This document shows, piece by piece, positions 29,689 to 38,824 of a DNA stretch of 64,000 nt. Numbering within the stretch: position 1 is the first letter of the stretch; every line of letters begins with the position of its first letter. The notes beneath the pieces were generated by a model. The model saw only the letters and a list, made by a program, of their open reading frames with translations, was not told where the DNA came from and did no database searches. Source of the stretch: Selenomonadaceae bacterium (GTDB lineage: Bacteria; Bacillota; Negativicutes; Selenomonadales; Selenomonadaceae); NCBI GenBank assembly GCA_029338835.1, contig JAQYBD010000012.1:57754-121753 (forward strand). The letters run 5' to 3'. The translations under genes and the position numbers were made by a program.

Positions 29689-30873
29689 ATGGTATCGGAA
29701 ACGATGTATGAACTGGGGACGAAAAAATCGACCATCCGTACAATCTTCGAGTTCGGCCGCAAGCGGGCTGCCGAGGTCGGCGAGGAGAATATCTTTGATT
29801 TCAGCCTGGGCAATCCGAATGTGCCCACACCGGAATACGTCAAGGAAGCGGCCATTGACATCCTGACGAACATGCCGCCGGAAGCCGTGCATGGCTATAC
29901 GATCGCGCCGGGCAATCCGCAGGCCAGAGAGGCACTTGCCAAGAGCATCAATGAACGCTTTGGTACAAGCTTTGACGGGCACAATCTCTTCCTGACGGCA
30001 GGCGCGGCGGCAGCTATCACGATCTGCTTCAAGGCTCTCTGCGAAGCAGGCGATGAGTTCATCACGTTTGCCCCGTTTTTCCCGGAATACCGCTGCTTTG
30101 TCGAATCCGTGGGCGGCAAGCTCGTTGTCGTACCGGCGAAAGTCGACGATTTCCAGATCCGGTTCGATGAATTCGAGAAACGCCTGACGCCGCATACGAA
30201 GGCTGTCATCGTCAACTCCCCGAACAATCCGAGCGGCGCCGTTTACTCCGAAGCGACCATCCAGCGTCTGGCCGAGATCCTCAAGGCCAAGGAACAGGAA
30301 TACGGTCATCCCATCTTCCTGATCTCCGATGAGCCGTATCGCGAGATCGCTTACGAGGGCTATACGGTTCCCTATATCCCGAAATACTATAACGATACAT
30401 TGGTCTGCTATTCGTACAGCAAGTCCTTTTCGCTGCCGGGCGAACGCATCGGCTACATCGTCGTGCCGGATGAGATCGCTGATTTCGGTGCCGTCTATGG
30501 TGCCATTGCCGGTGCGGCTCGCGTGCTGACCCATGTCAATGCGCCGTCGCTCTGGCAGCTCGTGGTCGCACGCTGTGCGGGCAAGCCTTCGGACATCTCG
30601 ACGTACGTCAAGAACGGCCAGCTGCTCTACCAGGGACTCATCGATGCCGGCTTTACCTGCGTGAAGCCGCAGGGAGCTTTCTACCTGTTCCCGAAAGCCC
30701 TCGAAGAGGATGATTATGCCTTCTGCGAGCGCGCGAAGAAGTACGACCTCTTGCTCGTGCCGGGCACGGATTTCGGCTGCCCAGGCTATTTCCGCGCAGC
30801 ATACTGCATCAAGACCTCGACGATTGAGCGTTCGCTGCCGCTCTTCAAGAAGCTGGCTGCCGAATACCGCTGA
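29689..30873 (+). CDS. PLP-dependent aminotransferase, class I/II
   Basis: A 394-residue fold-type I aminotransferase. Conserved pieces are SLGNPNVPTP near the start, NSPNNPSG, ISDEPYREI and the PLP lysine in SYSKSFSLPGERIGY, ending with the substrate Arg in YFRAAYCI. The start at ATG 29689 follows AAAGGTGGTAATACTT; the frame is open to 29647 without a ribosome site. The family includes aspartate and aromatic aminotransferases; substrate not determined. It is a single gene between two terminators. Confidence 0.9.
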   Translation: MVSETMYELGTKKSTIRTIFEFGRKRAAEVGEENIFDFSLGNPNVPTPEYVKEAAIDILTNMPPEAVHGYTIAPGNPQAREALAKSINERFGTSFDGHNLFLTAGAAAAITICFKALCEAGDEFITFAPFFPEYRCFVESVGGKLVVVPAKVDDFQIRFDEFEKRLTPHTKAVIVNSPNNPSGAVYSEATIQRLAEILKAKEQEYGHPIFLISDEPYREIAYEGYTVPYIPKYYNDTLVCYSYSKSFSLPGERIGYIVVPDEIADFGAVYGAIAGAARVLTHVNAPSLWQLVVARCAGKPSDISTYVKNGQLLYQGLIDAGFTCVKPQGAFYLFPKALEEDDYAFCERAKKYDLLLVPGTDFGCPGYFRAAYCIKTSTIERSLPLFKKLAAEYR

Positions 30874-30897
30874 TCGCTGCGTCATGGATACGAAAGA

Positions 30898-30927
30898 GCC
30901 GACACGCCGTTGTGCCGGCCTTTTTTC
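30898..30927 (+). terminator. Rho-independent terminator after the aminotransferase
   Basis: GCCGACACG/TGTGCCGGC form a stem with one mismatch, followed by TTTTTT. Confidence 0.8.
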
Positions 30928-31032
30928 TTGGGTTTCATCATCTGGTGCTGACAGACCTATGAGGAGTTTTTATTCTCGCTGGCGAGATGATTCCAGGAAG
31001 CGGTTTGAAAAGGATCGAAAGGAGAATTATAC

Positions 31033-31680
31033 GTGAAAGCAGTTGTTATTGGCGCGACCGGCGCTGTAGGCAGAGACCTTTTGGCGATACTGCTCCGGGA
31101 CAAACGGTATGAGGAGGTGCGCACCTTCACGCGCCGCGAAGTGCGGGCAGAGGATCCTGCGCATAAGCTCCATTCGTATGTGGTGGATTTCGAGAAGCCG
31201 GAAGGCTGGCAGGATCTCGTCAAGGGGGATGTCATCTTTTCCGCGCTTGGCACCTCGCGCAAACAGGCCGGTTCGACGGCAGCGCAGCGCCATGTGGATT
31301 ACGACTACCAGATGATGTTCGCACGCTTTGCTAAAAAATACGGTATCGCGCATATGGTCCTCGTTTCTTCAGTCGGTGCGGATCCCTCGTCGCGCTTCTT
31401 CTACATGCGCCTCAAGGGTGAAGTGGAACGCGATATGGAGGCGCTTGATTTTTCGGCGCTCACGATCATCGAGCCGCCTTCACTCATCCGCAAGCATGCC
31501 AAGCGTCTCATGGAGACGGTTTCCGTCAAGGTCATCCAGGCCTTGAACGCCGTCGGCCTCCTGAAGAAGATGGCGCCCATCTCCACGGAAATCGTCGCTT
31601 CCTGCATGGCCAATGTCGGCGCTGAAGAGAAACAGGGCGTGCAGCGCATCGTGGGGCAGGAAATCCGTTCCTTTGCCTGA
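31033..31680 (+). CDS. Atypical SDR-family NAD(P)-binding oxidoreductase
   Basis: A 215-residue Rossmann protein with the N-terminal dinucleotide loop GATGAVGRDLL, as in the HTATIP2/YwnB-like atypical SDR group that lacks the usual Tyr-x3-Lys pair. Later segments FSALGTSRKQAGSTAAQ and HMVLVSSVGADP fit that group. It starts at GTG 31033, placed after AAAGGAGAATTATAC. Substrate unknown. It precedes a thioredoxin reductase-like gene by 110 bases with a separate leader, so shared transcription is uncertain. Confidence 0.82.
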   Translation: MKAVVIGATGAVGRDLLAILLRDKRYEEVRTFTRREVRAEDPAHKLHSYVVDFEKPEGWQDLVKGDVIFSALGTSRKQAGSTAAQRHVDYDYQMMFARFAKKYGIAHMVLVSSVGADPSSRFFYMRLKGEVERDMEALDFSALTIIEPPSLIRKHAKRLMETVSVKVIQALNAVGLLKKMAPISTEIVASCMANVGAEEKQGVQRIVGQEIRSFA

Positions 31681-31790
31681 TTTCCTTTTGATTTTTTGAC
31701 CACTTTGGTGACTGAGTAACGGATACCGGGTGGTCTTTCTGTTACAATGAAATCAACAAAGCGAAGAACGCAACAGCAGGAGGGATCGAG

Positions 31791-32723
31791 ATGGCAAAGG
31801 AAACGGTAGCGAAAGACGTAGTGATCATCGGTGCAGGGATGGCCGGGCTGACAGCGGCGCTCTATGCGGGGCGCTCCAATCTCAGCACACTGGTGCTTGA
31901 GAATGAACTCGTGGGCGGGCAGATTGCCAATGCCACAGGCATTGAGAATTACCCGGGCTTCATGAGCGTCAAGGGCGGCGATCTCATGGCGACGGTGCAA
32001 GCTCAGGCTGAGGCCGTCGGTGCCGTGGTTGATGAATTTGACCTCGTCAAGCGTGTGGATCTGGCGGCAGTACCCAAGATTGTCGAGACGGAAGAGCATA
32101 TCTATGAAGCCAAGGCAGTCATCCTGGCCACGGGCATGAAGCGCCGCAAGATGCCGCTGCCGGAAGCCGCGCGCTATGAGGATCGCGGCATCCATTACTG
32201 CGAACTCTGCGATGGTCACATGTACCAGGACAAGGTGATTGTCGTCATGGGCGGCGGCAATGCAGCAGTCGATGCCGCCAACTATCTGACGCGTTACGCG
32301 AAAAAGCTTTATCTCATCCATCGTTCGGAACTCCGGGCTGATGAGGTATCGCAGAAACGCCTCTATGCCAATCCTGCCGTCACGGTCATGCTGCAGACGG
32401 AGATCACGGCGCTTTCCGGTGAGAACCGCCTCGAAGCCATCCAGGTCCTGCATAAGGATACGGGCAAGAGCGAGGAGCTGCCGGTCGATGCGATTTTTGT
32501 CAATATCGGCGTCGTCCCCAATACGGAGTTTGTCCGCGGGCAGATCCGCCTGACGGAGAGCGGCCGCATCCCGGCCGGTGAGGATTGCCGTACGGAAATC
32601 CCGGGCGTCTTCGCTGCCGGTGATGTGCGCGAGAAAGAGATCCGTCAGCTTACGACGGCTGCTGCTGATGGCACGACGGCTGCCTTGCTGGCCGAACGCT
32701 ATATCCGCCAGCTGGAGGACTGA
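31791..32723 (+). CDS. trxB: Thioredoxin reductase-like FAD-dependent oxidoreductase
   Basis: A 310-residue flavoprotein with the FAD loop GAGMAGLTAALYAGRS, the redox disulfide CELC at about residues 141-144, the NADPH loop MGGGNAAVDAA and the C-terminal GVFAAGDVREKEIRQ. This is the low-molecular-weight thioredoxin reductase layout; it passes electrons from NADPH to thioredoxin or a glutaredoxin-like partner. A small CPWC protein is encoded 59 bases downstream and could be that partner, an inference from position only. Confidence 0.92.
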   Translation: MAKETVAKDVVIIGAGMAGLTAALYAGRSNLSTLVLENELVGGQIANATGIENYPGFMSVKGGDLMATVQAQAEAVGAVVDEFDLVKRVDLAAVPKIVETEEHIYEAKAVILATGMKRRKMPLPEAARYEDRGIHYCELCDGHMYQDKVIVVMGGGNAAVDAANYLTRYAKKLYLIHRSELRADEVSQKRLYANPAVTVMLQTEITALSGENRLEAIQVLHKDTGKSEELPVDAIFVNIGVVPNTEFVRGQIRLTESGRIPAGEDCRTEIPGVFAAGDVREKEIRQLTTAAADGTTAALLAERYIRQLED

Positions 32724-32782
32724 GTCCTTCACTGGGATGTTTAGGCAATGATTCATGATTTTTTGAGAAGGAGTGTTCTCTT

Positions 32783-33013
32783 ATGGTAAAAGTTTATTCG
32801 ATCACGACCTGCCCCTGGTGCGACAAAGTCAAGAAGTATCTTAAATCCCGTCATGTGGAGTTTGAGGAACACAACATCGAACTCAGCGACGCGGATCGCG
32901 ACGAGTGCTACAAGATTTCCGGCGACCTCATCGTGCCGGTCACGACGGTCAATGGCAAGGACTTCGTCGTGAGCTTCGATAAAGCCAAGCTCGATGCGTT
33001 GCTTGGACTCTGA
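32783..33013 (+). CDS. Glutaredoxin-family protein
   Basis: A 76-residue thioredoxin-fold protein with the active site CPWC at residues 10-13 and the cis-proline in VPVTTVNG. Size and motif match NrdH/YruB-type glutaredoxins that take electrons from thioredoxin reductase. ATG 32783 follows GAGAAGGAGTG. It probably works with the preceding TrxB-like enzyme. A perfect terminator follows. Confidence 0.9.
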   Translation: MVKVYSITTCPWCDKVKKYLKSRHVEFEEHNIELSDADRDECYKISGDLIVPVTTVNGKDFVVSFDKAKLDALLGL

Positions 33014-33034
33014 CATCCATATCCTCTCCTGTCG

Positions 33035-33061
33035 CCGGCTGCTTGGCAGCCGGCTTTTCTG
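33035..33061 (+). terminator. Rho-independent terminator after the glutaredoxin gene
   Basis: GCCGGCTGC and GCAGCCGGC form a perfect 9-bp stem with a TTG loop-side and TTTTCT tail. Confidence 0.88.
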
Positions 33062-33170
33062 GTGTGCAAAATAATCCTATGCAAGAGGTGTCGGATGTCT
33101 TATAATCAAAGTAAGAGTTGTGTGGATGTACGATTTGCTTGTTGTGGCAAGGCGATAGAGGTAGATGGAC

Positions 33171-33833
33171 ATGAGCAGGATGAAGAAGTCATGGGGCAGG
33201 AGATTCCAGGATCAGGCGGCTCAGGGCATTGTCGAGTATGCTTTGATCCTGGCTTTCGTGGTCGGTGTGGCCGCGGCGATCTTTGCCAATGGCGGCCTGG
33301 CGGATGCCATTGGCGAAGCGTATTTCCAGGTATCCGAAACCATCAGCAATGCAATCAATGGTTCCAATGAAGCGAAACAGCAGCGCATCCAGGACCGCTT
33401 GGACAAAGCTTTGCGCGAAGCCATCAAGAATGGCAATATCGTGATGGATAAAGATGCATGGATTGAGATCGATGTCCAACAAGAAAAAAATAAAAAAAAT
33501 GGGAATTATGTCGATGGCGGTTCGAGTGCAGCAGCAAAGCCGTCTTCGGTAAAGGTCAACGGGCAGAAATATATGGACGCAGGCGGATTTGAAAGCCTTT
33601 GGCGGGCAACTTCGCTCAAGATGTATGAAATGAACATCGAGCAGGAAAGCGGCTGGGCCGGCGTCCGTATCGTGTCAAATGGCAATGGCTCCTATACCTC
33701 GTATTATTATCGCGGTGATGCTTCTACGGTAAAAGGGCAGAATCAAGATTATGCGAATACCAGTAGTATGAATGCAGCTGCGCGAAATGATGGTACTCCT
33801 TTGAAGGTATGGGAAGACACCTGGACGAAATAA
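33171..33833 (+). CDS. Flp-type (type IVb) pilin-like protein
   Basis: A 220-residue protein whose N-terminus has a short basic leader, then QAAQGIVEYALILAFVVGVAA: the G-x-VEYAL prepilin cleavage and hydrophobic helix of Flp/Tad-type pilins. The remaining 170 residues are polar and unlike the very short Flp pilins, so it may be a pseudopilin or a long-tailed minor pilin. ATG 33171 gives 9-base spacing to AGAGG; ATG 33165 would be too close. No tad, prepilin peptidase or secretion genes are nearby. Base use in the tail is more AT-rich than in its neighbours. Confidence 0.75.
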   Translation: MSRMKKSWGRRFQDQAAQGIVEYALILAFVVGVAAAIFANGGLADAIGEAYFQVSETISNAINGSNEAKQQRIQDRLDKALREAIKNGNIVMDKDAWIEIDVQQEKNKKNGNYVDGGSSAAAKPSSVKVNGQKYMDAGGFESLWRATSLKMYEMNIEQESGWAGVRIVSNGNGSYTSYYYRGDASTVKGQNQDYANTSSMNAAARNDGTPLKVWEDTWTK

Positions 33834-33928
33834 ACTTTTGTTTATCAGCGGTAGGATGTCAACAAGAAGTACTTGCTATTTTTTCATCCTTTTGTTACAA
33901 TAAACAAGAACAAACACAATATGACGAT

Positions 33929-34010
33929 TTCACTGGGGGAGCCGCTTGCGGCTGAGAGGATTTTCCGACCCTTGGAACCTGTTGGGGTAATACCTGCGTA
34001 GGGAAGTGAC
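33929..34010 (+). promoter_or_regulatory. TPP riboswitch (THI element)
   Basis: The conserved thi-box parts are all present: GGGGGAGC...GGCTGAGAGGA, ACCCTTGGAACCTG and GGGGTAATACCTGCGTAGGG. It controls thiC in response to thiamine pyrophosphate. Confidence 0.97.
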
Positions 34011-34023
34011 AAAAGCAAATTTT

Positions 34024-34055
34024 GCCGTCCGGTACGCCGGGCGGCTTTTATTTTT
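34024..34055 (+). terminator. Riboswitch expression-platform terminator
   Basis: GCCGTCCGG and CCGGGCGGC pair with a TACG loop and a TTTTATTTTT tail directly before the thiC AGGAGG site, so TPP binding is expected to cause early transcription termination. Confidence 0.85.
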
Positions 34056-34068
34056 AGGAGGAATAGCC

Positions 34069-35376
34069 ATGTCGACACAAATGCAGCAGGCCCGTGAAGG
34101 CCGCATCACTGATGCCATGAAGATCGTTGCGGAGGAAGAAAAGATTCCCGTAGAGACCATCCGTGAACGTGTGGCCAACGGCACGATTGCCATCTGCGCC
34201 AACATCAACCATAAGAATCTGCGCCCGCGCGGCGTCGGCGAGGGCCTGCGCGTCAAGGTCAACGCCAACATCGGCACATCGAGTACGTTCCCGGACATCG
34301 AGCCGGAACTCGAGAAACTCGATGAAGCGGTGCGCTGCGGTGCCGATGCCGTCATGGATCTCTCGACGGGCAACAACATCGACCTTTCGCGCCAGCGCAT
34401 CATCGAGCATTCGCCCATCATGGTCGGTACCGTGCCGCTCTACCAGGCAACGGTGCGCTCCATCCGCGAGCATGGTGCCGTCGTCGAGATGACGGATGAA
34501 GATATCCTCGATACGATTGAGCAGCAGGCCAAAGACGGCGCTGACTTCATGACGCTCCATTGCGGTGTCACGCGCAGTGCCATCGAGCGCATGCGCCGTC
34601 AGGGACGCCTCATGGACATCGTGAGCCGCGGCGGCTCCTTCATCGCCGGCTGGATGCTCCACAATGAGATGGAAAATCCGCTTTACGAGCATTACGACGA
34701 TATCCTCGACATCTGCGAGAAATACGATGTGACGATCAGCCTCGGCGACGGCATGCGTCCGGGCTGCACGGCCGATGCCACGGACCGCGCACAGCTCACG
34801 GAACTCATCACGCTCGGCGAACTTGTTGACCGTGCCTGGAAACGCGGTGTCCAGGTGATGGTCGAAGGCCCGGGACACGTTCCCTACGACCAGATTGAGG
34901 CGAACATGAAGCTCGAGAAACGCCTCTGCCGTCATGCACCATTCTACGTCCTCGGCCCCCTCGTCACGGATATCGCGCCGGGCTACGATCACATCACGGC
35001 GGCCATCGGCGGCACGCTCGCAGCCGTCTCGGGTGCCGACTTCCTCTGCTACGTGACGCCGGCAGAACACCTGGCTCTGCCGACCATCGAGGATGTCCAT
35101 ACGGGCGTCATCACGAGCCGCATCGCTGCCCATGCCGCCGACCTCGTGCGCGGCGTGCCGGGTGCGCGTGAGTGGGACCGTGAGATGGCCAAAGCCCGCA
35201 AGGTCCTCGACTGGAACCGCCAGATGGAACTTGCCATCGACCCGGATCTCGCCAAGGAGAAACGCGGCGCCCGCAATCCGGCAGATGAAGGTGCTTGCTC
35301 CATGTGCGGCGATTACTGTGCCGTCGAGATCATCAACAAGTACTTCGACAAACCGGATTGCCCCTGCCAGGACTGA
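34069..35376 (+). CDS. thiC: Phosphomethylpyrimidine synthase
   Basis: ThiC is a radical SAM enzyme that rearranges aminoimidazole ribotide to the thiamine pyrimidine. The unusual C-terminal cluster motif CSMCGDYC (CxxCxxxxC) is present, as are NANIGTSS and the GPGHVP region. Length is 435 residues from ATG 34069, which follows TAGGAGGAATAGCC; the frame is open back into the riboswitch but that part is untranslated leader. No other thi gene is in the window. Confidence 0.97.
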   Translation: MSTQMQQAREGRITDAMKIVAEEEKIPVETIRERVANGTIAICANINHKNLRPRGVGEGLRVKVNANIGTSSTFPDIEPELEKLDEAVRCGADAVMDLSTGNNIDLSRQRIIEHSPIMVGTVPLYQATVRSIREHGAVVEMTDEDILDTIEQQAKDGADFMTLHCGVTRSAIERMRRQGRLMDIVSRGGSFIAGWMLHNEMENPLYEHYDDILDICEKYDVTISLGDGMRPGCTADATDRAQLTELITLGELVDRAWKRGVQVMVEGPGHVPYDQIEANMKLEKRLCRHAPFYVLGPLVTDIAPGYDHITAAIGGTLAAVSGADFLCYVTPAEHLALPTIEDVHTGVITSRIAAHAADLVRGVPGAREWDREMAKARKVLDWNRQMELAIDPDLAKEKRGARNPADEGACSMCGDYCAVEIINKYFDKPDCPCQD

Positions 35377-35493
35377 GTGGGAAACGGTTATCAGGAAATT
35401 CTGCAAAAAACATGGGCAGGAAGAAGGATTTTAGACGCTGGAGCGCGAATTATTCCTTGTAAAATGAAATAAACCCGGATTGGAGGTTTTATT

Positions 35494-35874
35494 ATGGGGA
35501 AGATACAGAAAATCCTTGTGCCGGTTGATGGTTCGGTCAATGGCTGCAAAGCAGTGGATGAAGCAATCTTCTTTGCGGAGAAGTGCAAGGCGGATCTCGA
35601 TTTTGTCTACGTAGCCAGCAACATCAATAAGGACATCCCAAGCCACATCGTTTTTGACCGCATCTGGGAGAAACTGCCGGATGACGTCAAGGCTTCGAAA
35701 CACGTCGAGACAGGCAATATCCCGAAGGCTATCCTGCGCGTGGCTGGCGAGGAACACAGCGACCTCATCATCATGGGCAGCCGCGGCCTGGGGCTCTTCA
35801 AGGGCGCACTGATCGGCAGCGTGAGCCAGAAGGTCGTTGAGGAATCGCCGATCCCAGTCATGGTCATCAAATGA
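35494..35874 (+). CDS. Universal stress protein (UspA family)
   Basis: A 126-residue single UspA domain. It opens with ILVPVDGSVNG, whose Asp contacts nucleotide, and ends with the ATP-binding pattern GSRGLGLFKGALIGSVSQKV, so it is of the ATP-binding type. These cytoplasmic proteins help survival under stress or starvation. AGGTTTT-type leader with GGAGG precedes ATG 35494. It is a single-gene unit with a strong terminator. Confidence 0.93.
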   Translation: MGKIQKILVPVDGSVNGCKAVDEAIFFAEKCKADLDFVYVASNINKDIPSHIVFDRIWEKLPDDVKASKHVETGNIPKAILRVAGEEHSDLIIMGSRGLGLFKGALIGSVSQKVVEESPIPVMVIK

Positions 35875-35920
35875 AATCCTGAATCCCTGAATCAGTTCTC
35901 TATCTGAGACAGCCATCGTT

Positions 35921-35966
35921 AAGGCTGCCGCATGAGTCGTCGTTGTCTCATGCGGCAGCCTTTTTC
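35921..35966 (+). terminator. Rho-independent terminator after the Usp gene
   Basis: AAGGCTGCCGCATGAG and CTCATGCGGCAGCCTT form a perfect 16-bp stem with TTTTT after it. Confidence 0.92.
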
Positions 35967-36018
35967 TATGCGGATGGTTTGCAGCTTGCCATTATGCATG
36001 CTGCGTAAAGCGAAGTCC

Positions 36019-36085
36019 TTGACAAGAGTATTTTCATATAGTATCATAAATATAATATAGTTAAACATATTTGTTTAGTATGTTT
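36019..36085 (+). promoter_or_regulatory. Promoter and operator-like repeat of the DUF2292 gene
   Basis: TTGACA (36019-36024) and TATCAT (36042-36047) are 17 bp apart. Downstream, AAACATA (36063-36069) and TATGTTT (36079-36085) form an inverted repeat placed to block elongation or initiation. Confidence 0.6.
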
Positions 36086-36117
36086 TAAATATACAGGCGA
36101 AAGATGAGGCGATCAGA

Positions 36118-36468
36118 ATGGCAGGCCGTAAACTGCAGCCCGGGGAAATCCCGACGTTTGCCATGGAGTATATCATCCATGGGCTCAAGAACATCTGTTA
36201 TGGGGAAATCATTCTTGTGGCGCAGGACAGGGTACTCATGCAAGTGGAGTGGAATGAGAAACGGCGCCTGGACGCCTGGCAGGAAGCCGCTAAAGGAAAA
36301 TGCCCTTATTCGCCGGCGATGCTGGAGGAACTCGCCGCCCGCATCCGTCAGGAATTCGGCCTGCTGCAGTACGGCAAGCTCGTACTCGTCATCCGTCACG
36401 GGCGGCTGCTGCAGATTGAACGCACGGAAAAACAGCGTTTCACGGGACTTGACGGCGAGGGAATCTGA
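36118..36468 (+). CDS. Protein with two tandem DUF2292 (YezD-like) domains
   Basis: The 116 residues divide into two similar halves: HGLKNICYGEIILVAQDRVL followed by MQVEWNEKRR (about residues 21-50), and EFGLLQYGKLVLVIRHGRLL followed by QIERTEKQRF (about 77-106). Both resemble the small YezD family, normally a single domain of 55-60 residues, with the pattern YG-[hydrophobic]-V..(D/H)GR.(V/L).QIERTEK. The first half is more diverged. Function of YezD is unknown, though Bacillus links it to sulfur metabolism genes. Its own promoter has an inverted repeat. Confidence 0.75.
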   Translation: MAGRKLQPGEIPTFAMEYIIHGLKNICYGEIILVAQDRVLMQVEWNEKRRLDAWQEAAKGKCPYSPAMLEELAARIRQEFGLLQYGKLVLVIRHGRLLQIERTEKQRFTGLDGEGI

Positions 36469-36497
36469 ATCTTTGTCAAATGGATGTGATTTTACGC

Positions 36498-36527
36498 AAA
36501 AAGGACTGCGAGACGGCAGTCCTTTTG
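36498..36527. terminator. Bidirectional terminator
   Basis: AAAAGGACTGC and GCAGTCCTTTT form an inverted repeat between the convergent DUF2292 and AI-2E genes. Confidence 0.8.
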
Positions 36528-36545
36528 TGGTACGATGCTAGTTTT

Positions 36546-37610
36546 TCAGTTCTTGTCATGCTCCTCGCCATGTGTCTTACTGAGCCAGCGCGAAGTCTTG
36601 AGACGTTTCTGCATTTCCTGCCGGTCTCTGTAGATATCTTCGATGACGAGTTTACAGATGACGATGAACGGGACGGCAAGGAACATGCCGGCAGCACCGA
36701 GCAGCTCGCCGCCGAGAACGATGCCGAGGATGATGGCCACGGGATGCAGGTCGAGCGACTTGCCAATGAGTGTCGGATAGACAAAATTGTGATTGAGCTG
36801 CGTCAAGATCAAGTAGAAGCCTGCTGTCTGCAGGGCAATCCAGGGATTGACCGTGGCCGTCAGCACGACACCGAAAGCTGAAGCCACCGTTGGTCCGAGT
36901 ACGGGGACGAATTCGCTGATGCCCGATACCATGGCGAAGACAGAAGCATAGGGCAGGTCGCGGGCCGTGTAATAGATAAAGACGATCGTGGCCGTGATGA
37001 AGCAGATCACGAGCTGGCTGCAGATATAGATGCGCAGCGCGGACAGGATCCGGTTGAACAGGGCGAGTACCCGGCTGTAGTCGCGCTTCGGGAAGAGACT
37101 GGCGCAATACGCCTTGATGTCGTCGCCATCCTTCAGCAAATAGAACGTGACGAAGAAAATGATGACCATGTCGATGACTTTGCTGAAGATCGAGAGCAGG
37201 ACCGTCAACGAGGATTTCAGTGCATCGACACTGGCCGTCTTGAGTTCCACCCAGAGCTGATTGAGTTCGCTGGTAAGATAGGTATTATCCTGCAGGAGCG
37301 GCGCTTCCTGTAGATTTTCTGTAATCTGAGGGAAATCCGTGACAAACCGTGTGAATGTCGGGATAAAGGTGCTTGACACCAGCACGAGAAGACCTGTGGC
37401 AAGCAGGACAAAGCCGATGAGTACGATTGCCGCAGAAAGGCCGCGGTTCAGCTTGTGTTCGAGCCGGTCAACGAGCGGCGTCAGAAGCAGCTGCAGCAAC
37501 AGCGAGATGAAGATGATGAACGCCAGCTGCGGCAGGAACCAGAACGTCGATAGCAGGATCGTGAAGGTGATGCCCAGGAGGATAGAAGTTCGATACGTTT
37601 TGATGTGCAT
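36546..37610 (-). CDS. AI-2E family transporter
   Basis: A 354-residue membrane protein with about seven to eight spans. The pairs of N-terminal helices, the long periplasmic helical region (about 60-140) and the conserved motif SEFVPVLGPTVAS followed by NHNFVYPTLIGKSLDLHP place it in the AI-2E/TqsA-like exporter family. ATG 37610 is chosen because AAAGGA lies 8 bases before it; the frame extends 17 codons further without a ribosome site. The charged C-terminal tail is cytoplasmic. Substrate unknown: family members export autoinducer-2 or Na+. Confidence 0.9.
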   Translation of the reverse strand: MHIKTYRTSILLGITFTILLSTFWFLPQLAFIIFISLLLQLLLTPLVDRLEHKLNRGLSAAIVLIGFVLLATGLLVLVSSTFIPTFTRFVTDFPQITENLQEAPLLQDNTYLTSELNQLWVELKTASVDALKSSLTVLLSIFSKVIDMVIIFFVTFYLLKDGDDIKAYCASLFPKRDYSRVLALFNRILSALRIYICSQLVICFITATIVFIYYTARDLPYASVFAMVSGISEFVPVLGPTVASAFGVVLTATVNPWIALQTAGFYLILTQLNHNFVYPTLIGKSLDLHPVAIILGIVLGGELLGAAGMFLAVPFIVICKLVIEDIYRDRQEMQKRLKTSRWLSKTHGEEHDKN

Positions 37611-37789
37611 AGTACAAATCCTTTTATGAATGTAGATGAAGAAGATGGACAAGGATATCAAAACGAGTCCACCACAATTCTATCACGATTATATCACATC
37701 ACGGACCAGGGCAAAAGCAGAGCAGGAAGACAGATCATTCCTCCTTATGCCTGTGATGTTGCGGCAACATAAAAAAATGGAAAAAGATG

Positions 37790-37818
37790 TTGACAATGCT
37801 GTTTATGTACCGTATAAT
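37790..37818 (+). promoter_or_regulatory. tRNA-Ala promoter
   Basis: A perfect consensus pair, TTGACA (37790-37795) and TATAAT (37813-37818), 17 bp apart, 40 bases before the tRNA. Confidence 0.88.
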
Positions 37819-37858
37819 AATATCTGTCGTTAAGAGAAATGACAAAATGAATACCTAT

Positions 37859-37934
<76 letters not shown>

Positions 37935-37944
37935 TTGAGAACGC

Positions 37945-37983
37945 AAGACTAGAGGGAATCCGACGATTTCAGCTAGTCTTTTT
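37945..37983 (+). terminator. Terminator after tRNA-Ala
   Basis: AAGACTAG and CTAGTCTT flank a 20-base loop region and are followed by TTTTTT. Confidence 0.75.
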
Positions 37984-38000
37984 TGTTTACAAAAATCCAA

Positions 38001-38029
38001 TTGACCAATGTAGGATGTTTGTGTATAAT
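38001..38029 (+). promoter_or_regulatory. Promoter of the FadR-type regulator, with operator
   Basis: TTGACC (38001-38006) and TATAAT (38024-38029) are 17 bp apart. The 15-bp sequence CAATGTAGGATGTTT (38006-38020) fills the spacer; its exact reverse complement lies just downstream of the TRAP operon promoter at 38866-38880. This points to self-repression by the encoded regulator. Confidence 0.75.
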
Positions 38030-38065
38030 AGAATCAAAAGACCATGAACCCAGGAGGTGTTATTT

Positions 38066-38791
38066 ATGAAGGAGAAATTCTTAAAACCAATCAGCACGAA
38101 ATCCGTGGTGCAGCAGGTCATCGACCGCCTCACGGATGCGATGCTCCACAAGGAATTGCGCCCCGGAGACAAGATCCCTACGGAAATGGAGCTGTCGGAG
38201 AGCTTTGGCATCGGCAGGAACTCGGTCCGCGAGGCCATCAAGATCCTGGTTTCGTATGGTGTCCTGGAGATACGCCGCCCGGAAGGGACTTTCGTGACCA
38301 AAGGTTTTTCGAATAAGATGATTGATCCGTTGCTTTACGGGCTTATCCTGGATGATTCGGCTTCGATGGAATCCTTGAAGGAACTCCGCCACTGGGTGGA
38401 TGTGGCCATCTTTTACCATGCGTCGCGCAAGGCGACACCCGAAGATATCGAGTATATCGAAGCCTGCTTCAAGGATCTGGCTGCGGCTCTGGAAAAGGGA
38501 GACGTTGATGCCATTTATCAAGGGGACAATGCGTTCCATGAGGCTCTGGCCATGGCTGCCCACAATGAATTGTTCGCCAAGATCGCCGAGGTGGCTCGCA
38601 TCCTGATCAGCGAGATCCGTCTGCGCACGATCAAGAACATGGTGAAGATGGGGAAGGCACAGGAGATGTATCAGGTACACAAGTCTATCTTCGAGACGAT
38701 CAAGCAGCATAGCATGGGATCGGATCTTGTCGGTGTCAGCCAGATGATGGAGGATGGCTATTTCTATCAGTATGATGTCCTGAAAGAATGA
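38066..38791 (+). CDS. FadR/GntR-family transcriptional regulator
   Basis: A 241-residue protein with a GntR winged helix at the N-terminus (LRPGDKIPTEMELSESFGIGRNSVREAIKILVSYGVLEIRRPEGTFV is split over residues about 34-78) and an all-helical FCD ligand domain with metal-binding His residues (AFHEALAMAAHNELF). FCD regulators usually sense sugar acids or other organic acids. ATG 38066 follows AGGAGG by 9 bases. It sits in front of the TRAP-transketolase-SDR genes it most probably controls, and a shared 15-bp operator-like sequence supports this. Confidence 0.92.
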   Translation: MKEKFLKPISTKSVVQQVIDRLTDAMLHKELRPGDKIPTEMELSESFGIGRNSVREAIKILVSYGVLEIRRPEGTFVTKGFSNKMIDPLLYGLILDDSASMESLKELRHWVDVAIFYHASRKATPEDIEYIEACFKDLAAALEKGDVDAIYQGDNAFHEALAMAAHNELFAKIAEVARILISEIRLRTIKNMVKMGKAQEMYQVHKSIFETIKQHSMGSDLVGVSQMMEDGYFYQYDVLKE

Positions 38792-38824
38792 TAAAAAAGA
38801 ATAACAAAAAGGTTCAGAAAATGA

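Noticed and set aside
33849..33860. GTAGGATGT upstream of the thiC riboswitch as another site of the FadR-type regulator
   Set aside because: Only 9 bases match, and thiC is already controlled by a TPP riboswitch.
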